Source of the DNA: CAVYOE01 sp963770155
GTDB taxonomy: Bacteria; Actinomycetota; Thermoleophilia; Solirubrobacterales; 70-9
NCBI GenBank assembly: GCA_963770155.1
Contig: CAVYOE010000001.1
Span: 1,674,001-1,738,000, forward strand
DNA: 64,000 nt
Direction: 5' to 3'
Of the stretch, positions 38,142 through 47,321 are shown piece by piece. The notes under the pieces were generated by a model. That model was not told the DNA's origin. It saw only the letters and a list, made by a program, of their open reading frames with translations, and did not search any database. Within the stretch, counting starts at the first letter, position 1, and each line of letters begins with the position of its first letter. The position numbers were made by a program, and so were the translations under genes.

Positions 38142-38951
38142 GTGCAACTGGACGTCATCAGCTGGAACCTCTTCCATGGGCGAGATTGGCCACCTGAGCC
38201 CGAGCTGCAGTTTCGCCGTGGCCACTGGTCTCGGAGGGACATCCCGGGCAAGACCCACGTCGGGGTCAACCGCGACCTCTGGCGGGAATTCACCGATGTT
38301 CTCTGTGCCGCCGAGTGGGACATCGCGCTGCTCCAGGAATGCCCGCCCCGCTGGCTTCCCGGCTTCACCCGCGAATGCAAGGCCGAGGGCCACCGGGTGC
38401 TGACCTCACGCAATTGGCTCGAGAAGTTGAGCTGGTGGCTCGCCCGCCGCGCGCCCGACTTGATCGGCTCCTCCGAGGGCGGGTCCAACCTGAACCTGTT
38501 CCGCGGCAAGGCCGGGAAGATCGCAGACACCGAGGAGATGGAACTGACCCGCCGGCCGGAGCGCCGCGTGATGGCCTTGACGCGGCTCGAATCGGGGCTC
38601 GTGGTCGCCAATCTCCACGCCAGCACCTCCCGCGAGGCGGCCGAGCGCGAGTTGATCGCCGCGGCTCGGCGAGCGGTCGAGTTCGCCGGCGAGGGCCCGC
38701 TGATCTTCGGTGGAGACCTCAATGTTCGTCCACGCCAGAGCGAGGTGTTCAGAGAGCTCTCCGGCGAGTTCGGCCTTGCACCGCCAACGGGGCCGGAAGC
38801 AATCGATCACCTGCTCGCACGGGGGCTCGAGGTCGCCTCCCCTCCGCGGGCGTGGCCGGACGAGAACCGCGACGTGACCGACAAGAAGAGCCGCTTGATG
38901 ATCCGCCTCTCCGACCATGCCCCGGTGAAGGCCCGCTTCTCGACGCAATAG
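38142..38951 (+). CDS. Endonuclease/exonuclease/phosphatase (EEP) family protein
   Basis: 269 residues from GTG 38142. EEP fold motifs in order: LDVISWNLFHGRDWPP (metal-site Asn), IALLQECPPRWLPGF (catalytic Glu), VVANLHASTSREAAERE, LIFGGDLNVRPRQSEVF (Asp-x-Asn) and LIRLSDHAPVKARF-like SDHAPV (catalytic His). DNase I-like phosphodiesterases include nucleases, inositol phosphatases and sphingomyelinases. No signal peptide, so cytoplasmic. The substrate is undetermined; the inositol-lipid genes elsewhere in the window make phosphoinositide chemistry one option among several. Confidence 0.88.
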   Translation: MQLDVISWNLFHGRDWPPEPELQFRRGHWSRRDIPGKTHVGVNRDLWREFTDVLCAAEWDIALLQECPPRWLPGFTRECKAEGHRVLTSRNWLEKLSWWLARRAPDLIGSSEGGSNLNLFRGKAGKIADTEEMELTRRPERRVMALTRLESGLVVANLHASTSREAAERELIAAARRAVEFAGEGPLIFGGDLNVRPRQSEVFRELSGEFGLAPPTGPEAIDHLLARGLEVASPPRAWPDENRDVTDKKSRLMIRLSDHAPVKARFSTQ

Positions 38952-38976
38952 GGGCTCTGATTCCGGGTATGCGATA

Positions 38977-39540
38977 GTGGCTCGCATGCCCCGCAAGCCC
39001 AAATCCGCCGCCACCGCCGAGGCGGAACCCGCGGCCGAGAAGACCGCAGAGGCACCCCGCTCCGAGGCCAGTGTGCAGGCGTTCCGCGATGCGCTCGAGA
39101 AGAGCGTCACGATTTCTCGCGAGCGGCTGCAGGAGATCGTCGACGACGCGGTGCGGCGAGGTCGCATGACCCGCACCGACGCCGAGGACCTGGTCGGGCG
39201 GGTCTTGAGCCGCGGCCGCGAGCAGGCGGAGGAACTGCTGCAGCAGCTGGAGCCGCTGGTCGAGCGAGGGCGCAGCGAGGTGAGCAAGAAGGCAAAGCAG
39301 GCCCGCGACAGGGCCGATCAGCCCCTTGCCCGCGCCGACCGGATCAGGCGGCGGGCCCGGCTGCCCGGCTTCCCGATCACCGCTTACGACCAGCTCAGCG
39401 TTCCGCAGATCAGCAGCCGCCTGCGCGAGCTCAATCCAGATCAGCTACGGAAGGTCCTGGACTACGAACGGGGCAACCGCAACCGCGTCGGCGTCCTGCG
39501 CGCGGTCGAGCGAAAGCTGGAGAACCAGCCCTCCGACTAG
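38977..39540 (+). CDS. Helical phasin-like protein with DUF8129-like C-terminal domain
   Basis: 187 residues from GTG 38977 (ATG 38986 in frame). N-terminal Ala/Glu/Lys tail like histone- or phasin-type proteins, a long amphipathic helix (ALEKSVTISRERLQEIVDDA, SRGREQAEELLQQLEPLVER), a basic hinge, then a compact C-terminal domain ITAYDQLSVPQISSRL, LNPDQLRKVLDYERGN, RVGVLRAVERKL. That last domain recurs in actinobacterial coiled-coil proteins. A role on polyhydroxyalkanoate granules or the membrane surface is possible. Converges with the next gene, the stops overlapping as CTAG at 39537-39540. Confidence 0.68.
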   Translation: MARMPRKPKSAATAEAEPAAEKTAEAPRSEASVQAFRDALEKSVTISRERLQEIVDDAVRRGRMTRTDAEDLVGRVLSRGREQAEELLQQLEPLVERGRSEVSKKAKQARDRADQPLARADRIRRRARLPGFPITAYDQLSVPQISSRLRELNPDQLRKVLDYERGNRNRVGVLRAVERKLENQPSD

Positions 39541-39866
39541 TCGCCCTTGAGCTCCTTGCGGCGAGCCTTTGCTTCTTTCTCGATTTCCTTGAGCGCGTCC
39601 TTCGAGGTCTGCGCGCGGACCGCGAGCTTGCCCAGTTGCAGGCGTACGTCCTCGGTGGCACCGTCGAGCGTCGACCGCCACTGATTGACCTGATCGCTTG
39701 CACGAGTGCCTGCCTGACCCCTGGCATCGTTGATTCGCCGAATCGCGTCGTCGATTCCGGCGCGAACGTCGCCCGTCGCCTTCTCGCCGGCACCACGAAG
39801 GTCGTCAAGCGCCTTTCGCAGGTTGTCGGTTAGCCCGCCCCCGGATCCTTCTCCTCCTGCTTCCAT
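39537..39866 (-). CDS. Small helical protein
   Basis: 109 residues from ATG 39866, preceded by AGGAGG with 7-base spacing. Gly-rich N-terminus, then almost continuous amphipathic helix: LTDNLRKALDDLRGAGEKA, VRAGIDDAIRRINDARGQ, WRSTLDGATEDVRLQLGKL and KDALKEIEKEAKARRKEL. No catalytic motif. Resembles the helical half of its convergent neighbour in style, with which it shares overlapping stop codons. Long apparent upstream extension of the frame is the shadow of the methyltransferase gene and is not coding. Confidence 0.7.
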   Translation of the reverse strand: MEAGGEGSGGGLTDNLRKALDDLRGAGEKATGDVRAGIDDAIRRINDARGQAGTRASDQVNQWRSTLDGATEDVRLQLGKLAVRAQTSKDALKEIEKEAKARRKELKGD

Positions 39867-39962
39867 CGCCTTCCTCCTTCGTTCAGCCTTCGGTTGCCGC
39901 TGGAAATTCGGAAATTGCGGGAACACCCTATCCGTCCTCGCAGTGAGACGATGATTGCTCCG

Positions 39963-41327
39963 ATGAGCGCCGAAACCACCGACACGACAAGACCGGCGAA
40001 GCCGCGGCGCGGCGAACAGCTCGAGCTCGAGATCGAGTCGCTGGCCTACGGCGGCCGCGGTGTCGCCCGCAGCAACGGCTTCGTCGTCTTCGTCGCCGGA
40101 GGGCTGCCCGGCGACCGGTTGCGGGCCGAAGTGACCAAGTCCAAGCGCAACTTCGCCGAGGCCCGCGTGGCCGAACTCCTCCGACCAAGCCCCGAACGGG
40201 TGCCGGACCGCTGCGACCACGGCGGCGAACCCTGCCCTGGCGCGCCATGGCAGGGACTGGCGTACGAGCGCCAGCTGGCCGAGAAGCAGCAGCAGACCGA
40301 GGACGCGCTGCGCCGCATTGGAGGGCTGGACGGATTCGAGCTGGAGCCGATCGAGCCGGCCGCCGAGCTTTGGCGCTACCGCAACAAGCTCGAGTACAGC
40401 TTCGGCGATCGGCAGGACGGCGGCGGCATCGTCCTCGGCTTCCATGCCCGCGGCCGCTGGGACGAAGTCGTCGATGCCACCGACTGCATGCTCGCGTCCG
40501 AGCGGAACAACCGGGTCCGCAACGAGATTCGTGAGTGGGCTCGGCGGGAGGGCCTGTCCGCCTACGACCGCCGCGCGCAGGAGGGAACCCTCCGCAACCT
40601 GATCGTGCGGGAGGGCCGCCGCACCGGCCAACTCCAGACGCGCCTGGTCACTTCGGCCGAGTCGATTCCCCGCCCCCCCGTCGACTTGCACACTGTGATC
40701 GAGGGTCCGGCCGGAGGCACCGACGGAGATACAGGCGCGCTGGGGACCGAGCTGCTGACCGAGGAGCTCTGCGACCTGCGCTTCGAGATCTCGCACCGGG
40801 CGTTCTTTCAGACCAACACCGAGATGGCCGAGCGGCTGTACGGAATCGCGACTGAGATGGCGCAGCTGAGCGGCGGCGAGCGGGTCTTCGACCTCTACTG
40901 CGGGATCGGCACCCTCGGGCTCACCCTGGCCCGTGGCGCGGCAGAGGTCTGGGGCATCGAGCTGGTCGCCGACGCCGTAGCCGATGCCGAGAGGAACGCG
41001 GAGTTGAACGGAATCGAGAACGCCAGGTTCCTCGCCGGCGACGCCCGCACCACGATCGCTTCCCTGCGCGAGCGCGCGGGCAATCCAGACGTAGTCGTGA
41101 TCGACCCGCCGCGCGCCGGTCTCTCGAAAAAGATCGTGAGGCGCGTGCTCGAGTGCGACGCATCCCGGATCGTCTACGTCTCCTGCAACCCGACCACGCT
41201 CGCCCCGAACGCCGCCCAGCTGGTCGAGGCCGGATATACGCTGCGCCGGGTGAAGCCCGTCGACATGTTTCCCCAGACGCCACACATCGAGTGCGTGGCC
41301 CTGCTGGAGAAAGAGGTGGCGCGCTAA
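39963..41327 (+). CDS. Class I SAM-dependent RNA (uracil-5-)methyltransferase, TrmA/RlmD family
   Basis: 454 residues from ATG 39963 (ATG 39951 in frame). N-terminal TRAM domain (LELEIESLAYGGRGVARSNG, FVAGGLPGDRLRAEV), a Cys-containing middle (RCDHGGEPCPGAPWQ) that may bind an iron-sulfur cluster, then the methyltransferase core: AFFQTNTEMAERLY, VFDLYCGIGTLGLTLA, VIDPPRAGLSKKIVRR and YVSCNPTTLAPNA, whose Cys is the nucleophile of m5U enzymes. Probably forms m5U in 23S rRNA or tRNA. The next gene starts within its stop (TAATG). Confidence 0.9.
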   Translation: MSAETTDTTRPAKPRRGEQLELEIESLAYGGRGVARSNGFVVFVAGGLPGDRLRAEVTKSKRNFAEARVAELLRPSPERVPDRCDHGGEPCPGAPWQGLAYERQLAEKQQQTEDALRRIGGLDGFELEPIEPAAELWRYRNKLEYSFGDRQDGGGIVLGFHARGRWDEVVDATDCMLASERNNRVRNEIREWARREGLSAYDRRAQEGTLRNLIVREGRRTGQLQTRLVTSAESIPRPPVDLHTVIEGPAGGTDGDTGALGTELLTEELCDLRFEISHRAFFQTNTEMAERLYGIATEMAQLSGGERVFDLYCGIGTLGLTLARGAAEVWGIELVADAVADAERNAELNGIENARFLAGDARTTIASLRERAGNPDVVVIDPPRAGLSKKIVRRVLECDASRIVYVSCNPTTLAPNAAQLVEAGYTLRRVKPVDMFPQTPHIECVALLEKEVAR

Positions 41328-42109
41328 TGGACCGCGGATTCGGCGTCGCGGCGGGTCTCGACCCGGAGGTCGCCACGCCGCTGGCAAGCCGGTGCGAGGA
41401 GCTCGGCTACTCCTCGGTCTGGTCCAACGACCATCCCGGCGCAAAGGGCTTGGAAACACTGGCCGAGTTCGCAAAGGGGACCGAGCAGCTCGACCTTGGC
41501 GTCGCCGTGATCGCGCTCGACCGGCAGAGCCCGGAGGAGATCGCGGCAGACATCGAACGGCTCGACCTGCCCGCCGACCGGCTCTGGCTCGGGGTCGGGG
41601 CGGGATTCACCGAGAAACCGCTCACCAAGATGCGCGAGGCTGCGCCCGAGCTGCGGGAGAAGCTGCCCGGCGTGCGGCTGGTCCTGGCAGCGATGGGGCC
41701 GAAGATGTGCGCGCTCGCGGGCGCCGGCTACGACGGAGCCTTCTTCAACTGGATGACGCCGGACTTTGCCGCGGACGCCCGAAGCCAGGTCGAACTCGGC
41801 GCCAAGGAGGCCGGCCGCGAGGTTCCGCCGGTCTTCGGCTACGTGCGCACAGCGGTCGGGAACGACGCCGGGGAGCGGCTTGCGAAGGAAGAGTCCTTCT
41901 ATCGCGATCTCCATGACGGCTACCGCAACCACTTCGCCCGCCTGGGCGCGGCCGTGGGCACGGTCGGAATCGCCGCGAGCGACGGCGAGGAGGCCGAGGG
42001 AGCCCTGGCCGAATACACGGCCCTGGACGTGATCGTCGTCCGCGGCCTCGCATCGGCCAATCTGGAGGGCATGTCGGCAGTGGCGCAGGCGGCTGCGCCT
42101 TCCGCTTAG
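41327..42109 (+). CDS. Luciferase-like monooxygenase (LLM) family oxidoreductase
   Basis: 260 residues from the ATG overlapping the upstream TAA. TIM-barrel pattern of flavin/F420-dependent LLM proteins: ATPLASRCEELGYSSVWSND at the N-terminus, EQLDLGVAVIALDRQSPEEI, LWLGVGAGFTEKPL and LVLAAMGPKMCALAGAGYDG. Shorter than canonical luciferases (~330) and with a modest insertion region, like many actinobacterial F420-dependent members. Substrate unknown. Translational coupling to the RNA methyltransferase may reflect operon packing rather than joint function. Confidence 0.82.
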   Translation: MDRGFGVAAGLDPEVATPLASRCEELGYSSVWSNDHPGAKGLETLAEFAKGTEQLDLGVAVIALDRQSPEEIAADIERLDLPADRLWLGVGAGFTEKPLTKMREAAPELREKLPGVRLVLAAMGPKMCALAGAGYDGAFFNWMTPDFAADARSQVELGAKEAGREVPPVFGYVRTAVGNDAGERLAKEESFYRDLHDGYRNHFARLGAAVGTVGIAASDGEEAEGALAEYTALDVIVVRGLASANLEGMSAVAQAAAPSA

Positions 42110-42118
42110 ATTCAGCCT

Positions 42119-43885
42119 GTGAGGAGGGTCGCCTCGGTCCTGGGTGCAGCGCTGGTGCTGCTGATCGCGCCGGTCGCCGCCTGGGCGGCTCCGTCGGCGC
42201 CGCTCGGGCATGAGGGGCGCTGGATCACCGACGCCGACGGCCGCGTCGTCCTCCTCCACGGCGTCAACATGGTCTACAAGCGGCCGCCCTTCTATCCCGC
42301 CGCCGCCGGCTTCGACGCGGACGACGCTCGGTTCCTGCGCGATCACGGTTTCAACACGGTCCGCCTCGGCATCACCTACGCCGGGCTGGAGCCGCAGCCC
42401 GGTGTCTATGACGACGCCTACCTGAACCAGGTTGCGACGACCGAACAGCTCCTCGCCGAGCACGGGATCTTCAGCCAGCTCGACTTCCACCAGGACATGT
42501 ACAACCGGCGCTTCCAGGGCAACGGGTTCCCCGACTGGGCGGTCCAGGACGACGGGCTCCCGGCCGAGCCCAAGGTCGGCTTTCCCGGCAACTACGCGGT
42601 GATGCCGGCGCTGTGGCGGGCCTACGACCACTTCTGGGCCAACGACCCGGCTCCCGATTCGATCGGGCTGCAGGACCATTACGCGGCTGCCTTCCGCCGG
42701 GTCGCGTCACGGTTCCGCGACGCCCAGCACACGATCGGCTACGACATCATGAACGAGCCCTGGCCGGGCTCGATCTGGCCCACGTGCGCGGTGCCGGTCG
42801 TCGGCTGCCCCCTTTTCGACACCGGCCCCATCGCGGCGTTCTATCGCCGCGTCACCGCCCAGATCCGCTCGGTCGAGCCCCAGAAGCTGATCTGGTCGGA
42901 GCCGAACGTGATCTTCAACTTCGGGGTCGATTCGCACCTGCCGGCAAGCGGCGACGAGCAGGCCGGTTTCAGCTTCCACGTCTACTGCCTGCCGGGAGCG
43001 CTGCTCGGATCCGGCTTCCCGGAGATCGGCTGCGAGGAGCTCGACGGGCTCGTCTTCGACAACGCCGACAAGCAGGCACAGGAGACGGGCGACGCGCTGC
43101 TGTTGAGCGAGTTCGGCGCCACCAACAACCTCGACACGATCCAGCGGATCGTCGACAACTCCGACAACCACATGGTCTCGTGGCAGTACTGGCACTACTG
43201 CGAGTGCGACGACCCGACCACCCAGGGACCGGGCCAACAGGGCCTGATCGGCAACGCCAACCTCGACCCGAGCGGCAGCAACGTCAACGCCGCCAAGCTC
43301 GAGGTGCTCGAGCGCCCGTACCCCCAGGTGATCGCCGGCACACCGGCAGACTTCGACTTCGACCGCGACACGAAGCGGTTCCAGCTCGCCTACTCGACCG
43401 GGAAGGCGGGCGGCGGCACCTTCGCCACCACCGCGACCGGCCCGGGTCTGGTCAGCGCGGCGTCTCCCCAGACCGAGATCTACGTGCCCGAGGTCCATTA
43501 CCCCGGTGGCTATGACGTCGACGTCCAGGGAGCGGCGGTGGCTTCCGTCCCGGGTGCTCGAACCCTGCGCCTGATCGCCTGCCCCGGCGCCGAAGCGGTG
43601 CTGGTTTCGGTCGTCCCGGCCGGACAGGGCAGCGGTGAGGCCCCCGATTGTCGCGTCGGGTCGCCCGGCCCAGGCCCAGGCCCAGGTCCCGGACCAGGTG
43701 GCGGAGGCGAAACCGGCCCCTACGGGACCCCGGCAAGCGGGCTCAGCGGCGGCGGCGTTGCCAATCGCTGCGCAAGGCTGCGGGCAAAGCTGCGGAAGGC
43801 AAAGGGCAAGGCCCGGCGGCGCAAGCTGCGCCGGAAGCTGCATCGTCGCGGCTGCCCGGTGCGGCGCCGCGCACCGAAGCGCTGA
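42119..43885 (+). CDS. Secreted glycoside hydrolase family 5, endoglycoceramidase-like, with polybasic tail
   Basis: 588 residues from GTG. Signal peptide RVASVLGAALVLLIAPVAAW then AAPSAP. GH5 barrel: VLLHGVNMVYKRPPF, FLRDHGFNTVRLGITYAG, YDIMNEPWPGS (acid/base Glu) and ALLLSEFGATNN (nucleophile Glu), with HFWANDP and WSEPNVIFNFG. This matches the endoglycoceramidase branch, which cleaves glycans from sphingoglycolipids or steryl glucosides. A C-terminal beta domain, a GPGPGPGP linker and a basic tail bracketed by two Cys (RCARLRAKLRKAKGK to HRRGCP) follow. Likely cell-surface or secreted. Confidence 0.88.
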   Translation: MRRVASVLGAALVLLIAPVAAWAAPSAPLGHEGRWITDADGRVVLLHGVNMVYKRPPFYPAAAGFDADDARFLRDHGFNTVRLGITYAGLEPQPGVYDDAYLNQVATTEQLLAEHGIFSQLDFHQDMYNRRFQGNGFPDWAVQDDGLPAEPKVGFPGNYAVMPALWRAYDHFWANDPAPDSIGLQDHYAAAFRRVASRFRDAQHTIGYDIMNEPWPGSIWPTCAVPVVGCPLFDTGPIAAFYRRVTAQIRSVEPQKLIWSEPNVIFNFGVDSHLPASGDEQAGFSFHVYCLPGALLGSGFPEIGCEELDGLVFDNADKQAQETGDALLLSEFGATNNLDTIQRIVDNSDNHMVSWQYWHYCECDDPTTQGPGQQGLIGNANLDPSGSNVNAAKLEVLERPYPQVIAGTPADFDFDRDTKRFQLAYSTGKAGGGTFATTATGPGLVSAASPQTEIYVPEVHYPGGYDVDVQGAAVASVPGARTLRLIACPGAEAVLVSVVPAGQGSGEAPDCRVGSPGPGPGPGPGPGGGGETGPYGTPASGLSGGGVANRCARLRAKLRKAKGKARRRKLRRKLHRRGCPVRRRAPKR

Positions 43886-43891
43886 GCGGGA

Positions 43892-44545
43892 TCAGTACGG
43901 CGGCAGGTCCGCGTACCAGTCGCCGAGCTTCCGGAACGCCGACCAGAACTCCTGCTTGGCGCTCTCCTCGTCGAGTGAATCATCGATGTCGGGGACATAG
44001 AGGGCAGCGATCGTCGGGGTCATCCTCTGGATCACGCCCGGGTCGGAGCTGACCGGGTCGGCCAGAGGCAGCTCGAGCCGGTTGAGCGCTTCCAGCGCCC
44101 GCTCTCCCATGACGACGATGATCCGGGGCTGCACAATCGCCACCTCCTCAGCGATCCGGGCGATGCACTCCTCGGACGCCTCGTCCGGGTCCGAGGTCGG
44201 GCACTTCACACAGAGGGTGCCGAAGACGACCACCGGATCGATGCCGAGGCGCTTGAAGCTCTTCATCAGCGCGTTGCCCGAGCGCCCGTAGAAAGCAACC
44301 CCCTCCTCGACCTCGGCGGGAGTCGGGGCGTATTTGAGCATGAAGATGTCCGCCTGCGGATGGCCCGAGCCGAGCACCGGCATCAGGTTGCCGCGCGGGC
44401 AGAGCTCGCAGGCCTCGAGCTCCCGGCTCAGGCCGTTGAGCTCGCGGATCGCGCGCTCCAGGTACTTCTCCTTGATCTCGTCATCGGTGATGGGCACGGG
44501 TCGTCCAGCTTTCTTCGTGGCGCGATTCGACCCTCTTGCCTGCAT
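43892..44545 (-). CDS. Uracil-DNA glycosylase, family 4 (iron-sulfur)
   Basis: 217 residues from ATG 44545. Iron-sulfur cysteines in EACELCPRGN and CVKCPT; motif A is GSGHPQADIFMLKYAPTPAE and motif B region IVVMGERALEALN. Family 4 enzymes remove uracil from DNA arising by cytosine deamination and are typical of high-GC and thermophilic bacteria. Motif A differs from the usual GEAPG, so substrate specificity could be shifted. The start overlaps the stop of the GT4-PHP gene (TGATG), a strong translational coupling. Confidence 0.85.
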   Translation of the reverse strand: MQARGSNRATKKAGRPVPITDDEIKEKYLERAIRELNGLSRELEACELCPRGNLMPVLGSGHPQADIFMLKYAPTPAEVEEGVAFYGRSGNALMKSFKRLGIDPVVVFGTLCVKCPTSDPDEASEECIARIAEEVAIVQPRIIVVMGERALEALNRLELPLADPVSSDPGVIQRMTPTIAALYVPDIDDSLDEESAKQEFWSAFRKLGDWYADLPPY

Positions 44546-46507
44546 CAACTCTTGCCCTGCCTGCGAACACGCTTGCGCGGAGTTCCATAACCCGCCCGCC
44601 GGGCACTCCCGCCGGCGCCTGCCTGGCGCCGCCCACCCCGTCCGCCGCTTGTCTGCAGGAACTTCAGCGTCTGCACGTAGACCAGGTTCTTGTGCTTGCG
44701 GACGATGTCGGCGGCGCGCATAGCCTCGAGGAACTCCTCGGGCCCTTCGAAGTCCCGCAGCCGGATCCGGACGCTGCCGAGGCCCTGGGCGACATGGCTG
44801 TCCGAACCGGCCCCCGGGACGATCCGATACTTGCGCGCAAACCGCTCTGCTTCCTCGTTGAAGGCCGAGAACGCGACCCTGGGGTTGAACACCTCGAGGA
44901 TGTCGATCTCCTCGACGATCGACAGAAGGTGTTCGTAGTCGGGCACCGAGTGCAATCGGTCGAACGGATGGGGCACGTAGACAAGGCCGTCTTGGCGGCG
45001 GATCTCGGCGATCGTCTCGGCCATCGTCATTCCGCGCTCGATCTTCTCCTCGATGAAGAGGCCGATCACCTCGCCCTGCTCGGCCGTCTTCACCTCTTCG
45101 GCAACGATCACCTTGATCCCGCCGATCTGCTCGGCCACCTCGCGCGCGGCCAGCGCTCCAGAAATCTCGTTGTGGTCGGTGATCGCGATCGCACCCAGGC
45201 CCTGCTCCTTTGCGGTAGCGATCAGCACCTCGACCGGGGTGGCACAGTCAGGTGAGTGGTCGGTGTGCATGTGCAGGTCGCAATCGATCAGGCCGCGGCC
45301 GCTGAGCCGGCTCCGCGCAGCGCGATTGCCGTTCTCTGCATGGCGGCGGGCCGCAACCCGCCGATAGACCTCCTCGACCTGGTCGGCAACCTGGGCCCAG
45401 TCGCGCCCGCCGCCGAGCTCGGCGCCCCGTCGTCGAAGTCGTCCCGCGAGCTCATCATCGCTGCAGACACGTGCCACCTGCGCGGCGAGTGTTTGAGCAT
45501 CACCCGCCGGGAACAGCAGCCCCGCCTCCCCGTCCTCGGCGAGGTCCCTGTATAGAGGCGAGGTCCGAGGCGACCGGGACGACGCCCAGCGCGAACGCCT
45601 TGCTGACCAGACCGGCGGCAGTCCGCACGCCCCCCGAGGCCAGGCAGAGAACGTCGGCCCCGGCGATGAATGCCTCGGGAGGGCCGTCGGCAGGACGAGC
45701 GATCCGGACGCGGTCCGCCAGGTTGCGGCTGATCCTGGTCGCGGGGTCAGTGGGCGGGCCATCGCTCCAGACCACCGCCTCCCAGTCGAGGTCCGCGGGC
45801 AAGCGCCGCAGCGACCGCAGAAACAGGCGGAGCGCGCCCCGTTCCTCCCCGGCGCAGTAGACCAGCCTTGCCCTGCCGTCGGTGCGAGGGAGCGCCGGCT
45901 CGACCGATGCGGCACCCGGCGGAATCAGGTCGTAAGGCCCCGGGAAGTAGCGCTCGAGCAGATCACCGGTGGCGCGATTGCTCGCGGTGCGCGCATCGAT
46001 GCGACCGAAGAACACCTCGACCAGGGGCCTTGCGACCTGGGTCGAGAGCACGCGCTCGGCCGGCTCGTGGAAGCTGGCGACGTTGAGGGAAACCGAGTGC
46101 CGCAGCGCCGCCGAGGCGGGGCTCGGTGCAAACGGCTCGTGGACATGGACGAAGTCGAGCGGGACCGCTCCCAGCAGTTGCTCGAGCGTGCGACTGACGT
46201 CAACCGGAAGTGGAGCGGGACGACGTCGCGGCCCGCTGGGCAGCGGGATGCTCCCGCCGAGCGAGAGCACGCGCGGCGACCCGTCGCCAAACAGAGGGCC
46301 CGGCTTCGACTCCGCGTCACGGATGGCGCGGCGCGATTCGCGGGTCTCCCCCCTCGTGCTCGGCCCCGTCGGTGCGGCGATCAGCACGCGATGCCCGCGA
46401 CCGGCCAGCTCCTCGGAAACCCTGGCGACGAATTCGTTCACCTCGTGCCCCACGCCCCAGGGACGCGGGGTCACCTGGGCGATCGCGAACTTCTCCGCCG
46501 GGGCCAC
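44545..46507 (-). CDS. Glycosyltransferase family 4 fused to a PHP phosphoesterase (one frame break)
   Basis: Reassembled ~653 residues. N-terminal ~370: GT4-like, with IAQVTPRPWGVGHEVNEF, VDFVHVHEPFAPSPASAALR-type donor fold, ADVLCLASGGVRTAAGLVS and GEAGLLFPAGDAQTLAAQV. C-terminal ~240: PHP domain starting DCDLHMHTDHSPDCATPVE (H-x-H metal site), IAITDHNEISGA, VIVAEEVKTAEQGEVIGL, YVPHPFDRL and GAGSDSHVAQGLG. PHP proteins are metal-dependent phosphoesterases. A +1-type shift near 45553 separates the halves; removing it restores LASYRDLAEDG. A fused enzyme could make and hydrolyse a phospho-sugar lipid intermediate, but this is inference. Confidence 0.82.
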
Positions 46508-46529
46508 GCGCTGAGGATAGTGACGGTGG

Positions 46530-47243
46530 CTAGATCAGCTGCGGCGTGACCGGCTCTGAGACCAGCGTGCAGGTGGCCACCGGGCCGCCGCCGCTGCAAC
46601 CCGCGGGGACGCCGACCCAGTTTTCCCCAGCAGGCGCGGTGAAGCGCGCCTTGTACTCGGCATAAACGGGGATCAGCGGGATCGCTGGAGTCAGATTCCC
46701 CTGGTCGCTGCAGGAGGCGCCGACATCGAGCACGCAGCTGTAGCCCCCGTCGATCAGGTAGGTGAGGCTCTTATCGCCGGGCAGGAAGAGCCCGAGGGGC
46801 GCAATCAGGCGCAGCACCCCCTGGTCGAGCCTCGCCGGGTTCTCGACGCGTGCCTCAATTCGGCCGGCACCGCGGCGGCGTTTACGCGCCCTCGCCCCGC
46901 AGCGCCGCGGTTTCTTCTTTCCGGCCAGTGCCTTCTTCCGCTTCTTCTTGCAGACCTTGACCCTGCCCCCGATCGCGGATGCGGGGGTTCCGCCAGGCCC
47001 CGGCGACGGACTGGGTGATGAAAGCGCATAGCTGCAGACCGGCTCTCCGGAAAAGCCGACGTGCGGCAGCTGGAGCCCGTTGATGCCGGTGGTGGCGCGC
47101 ACCGAGACACCGATGGTGCAAACGGTTCCCTGGTCACCGGCGAGCGTGTAGGCGGTGGCTCCTGACGGGGCTGCGCTGACGCCGAGCAGCCCGGCGCAGA
47201 CGACAACCACAGCAATCGCATCCTTGCGAGCACCCAACCTCAT
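46530..47243 (-). CDS. Secreted protein of unknown function with Cys-bracketed polybasic segment
   Basis: 237 residues from ATG 47243 (in-frame upstream starts exist). Signal peptide ARKDAIAVVVVCAGLLGVS then AAPSGA. Two beta-rich halves (TLAGDQGTVCTIGVSVRATT and VENPARLDQGVLRLIAPLG, YSCVLDVGASCSDQG) flank a strongly basic insert KVCKKKRKKALAGKKKPRRC followed by GARARKRRRGAG. Several paired cysteines suggest extracellular disulfides. It sits between Ino1 and the GT4-PHP fusion on the same strand. No known domain recognised. Confidence 0.68.
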   Translation of the reverse strand: MRLGARKDAIAVVVVCAGLLGVSAAPSGATAYTLAGDQGTVCTIGVSVRATTGINGLQLPHVGFSGEPVCSYALSSPSPSPGPGGTPASAIGGRVKVCKKKRKKALAGKKKPRRCGARARKRRRGAGRIEARVENPARLDQGVLRLIAPLGLFLPGDKSLTYLIDGGYSCVLDVGASCSDQGNLTPAIPLIPVYAEYKARFTAPAGENWVGVPAGCSGGGPVATCTLVSEPVTPQLI

Positions 47244-47321
47244 CTCAGTCCATCCTCCCAGAAGAGCGGCCTCGGGGCGGCGGTACATCTGTCCAGCACC
47301 CGCAGAAGCGGGTAGTGCGGG

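Noticed and set aside
39867..41474. Long minus-strand extension upstream of the small helical protein
   Set aside because: Overlaps the RNA methyltransferase, which has full catalytic motifs; a good AGGAGG marks the ATG at 39866 instead.
43670..43705. GGCCCA-type tandem array as a functional repeat
   Set aside because: It only encodes the Gly-Pro linker of the GH5 enzyme; low complexity explains it.
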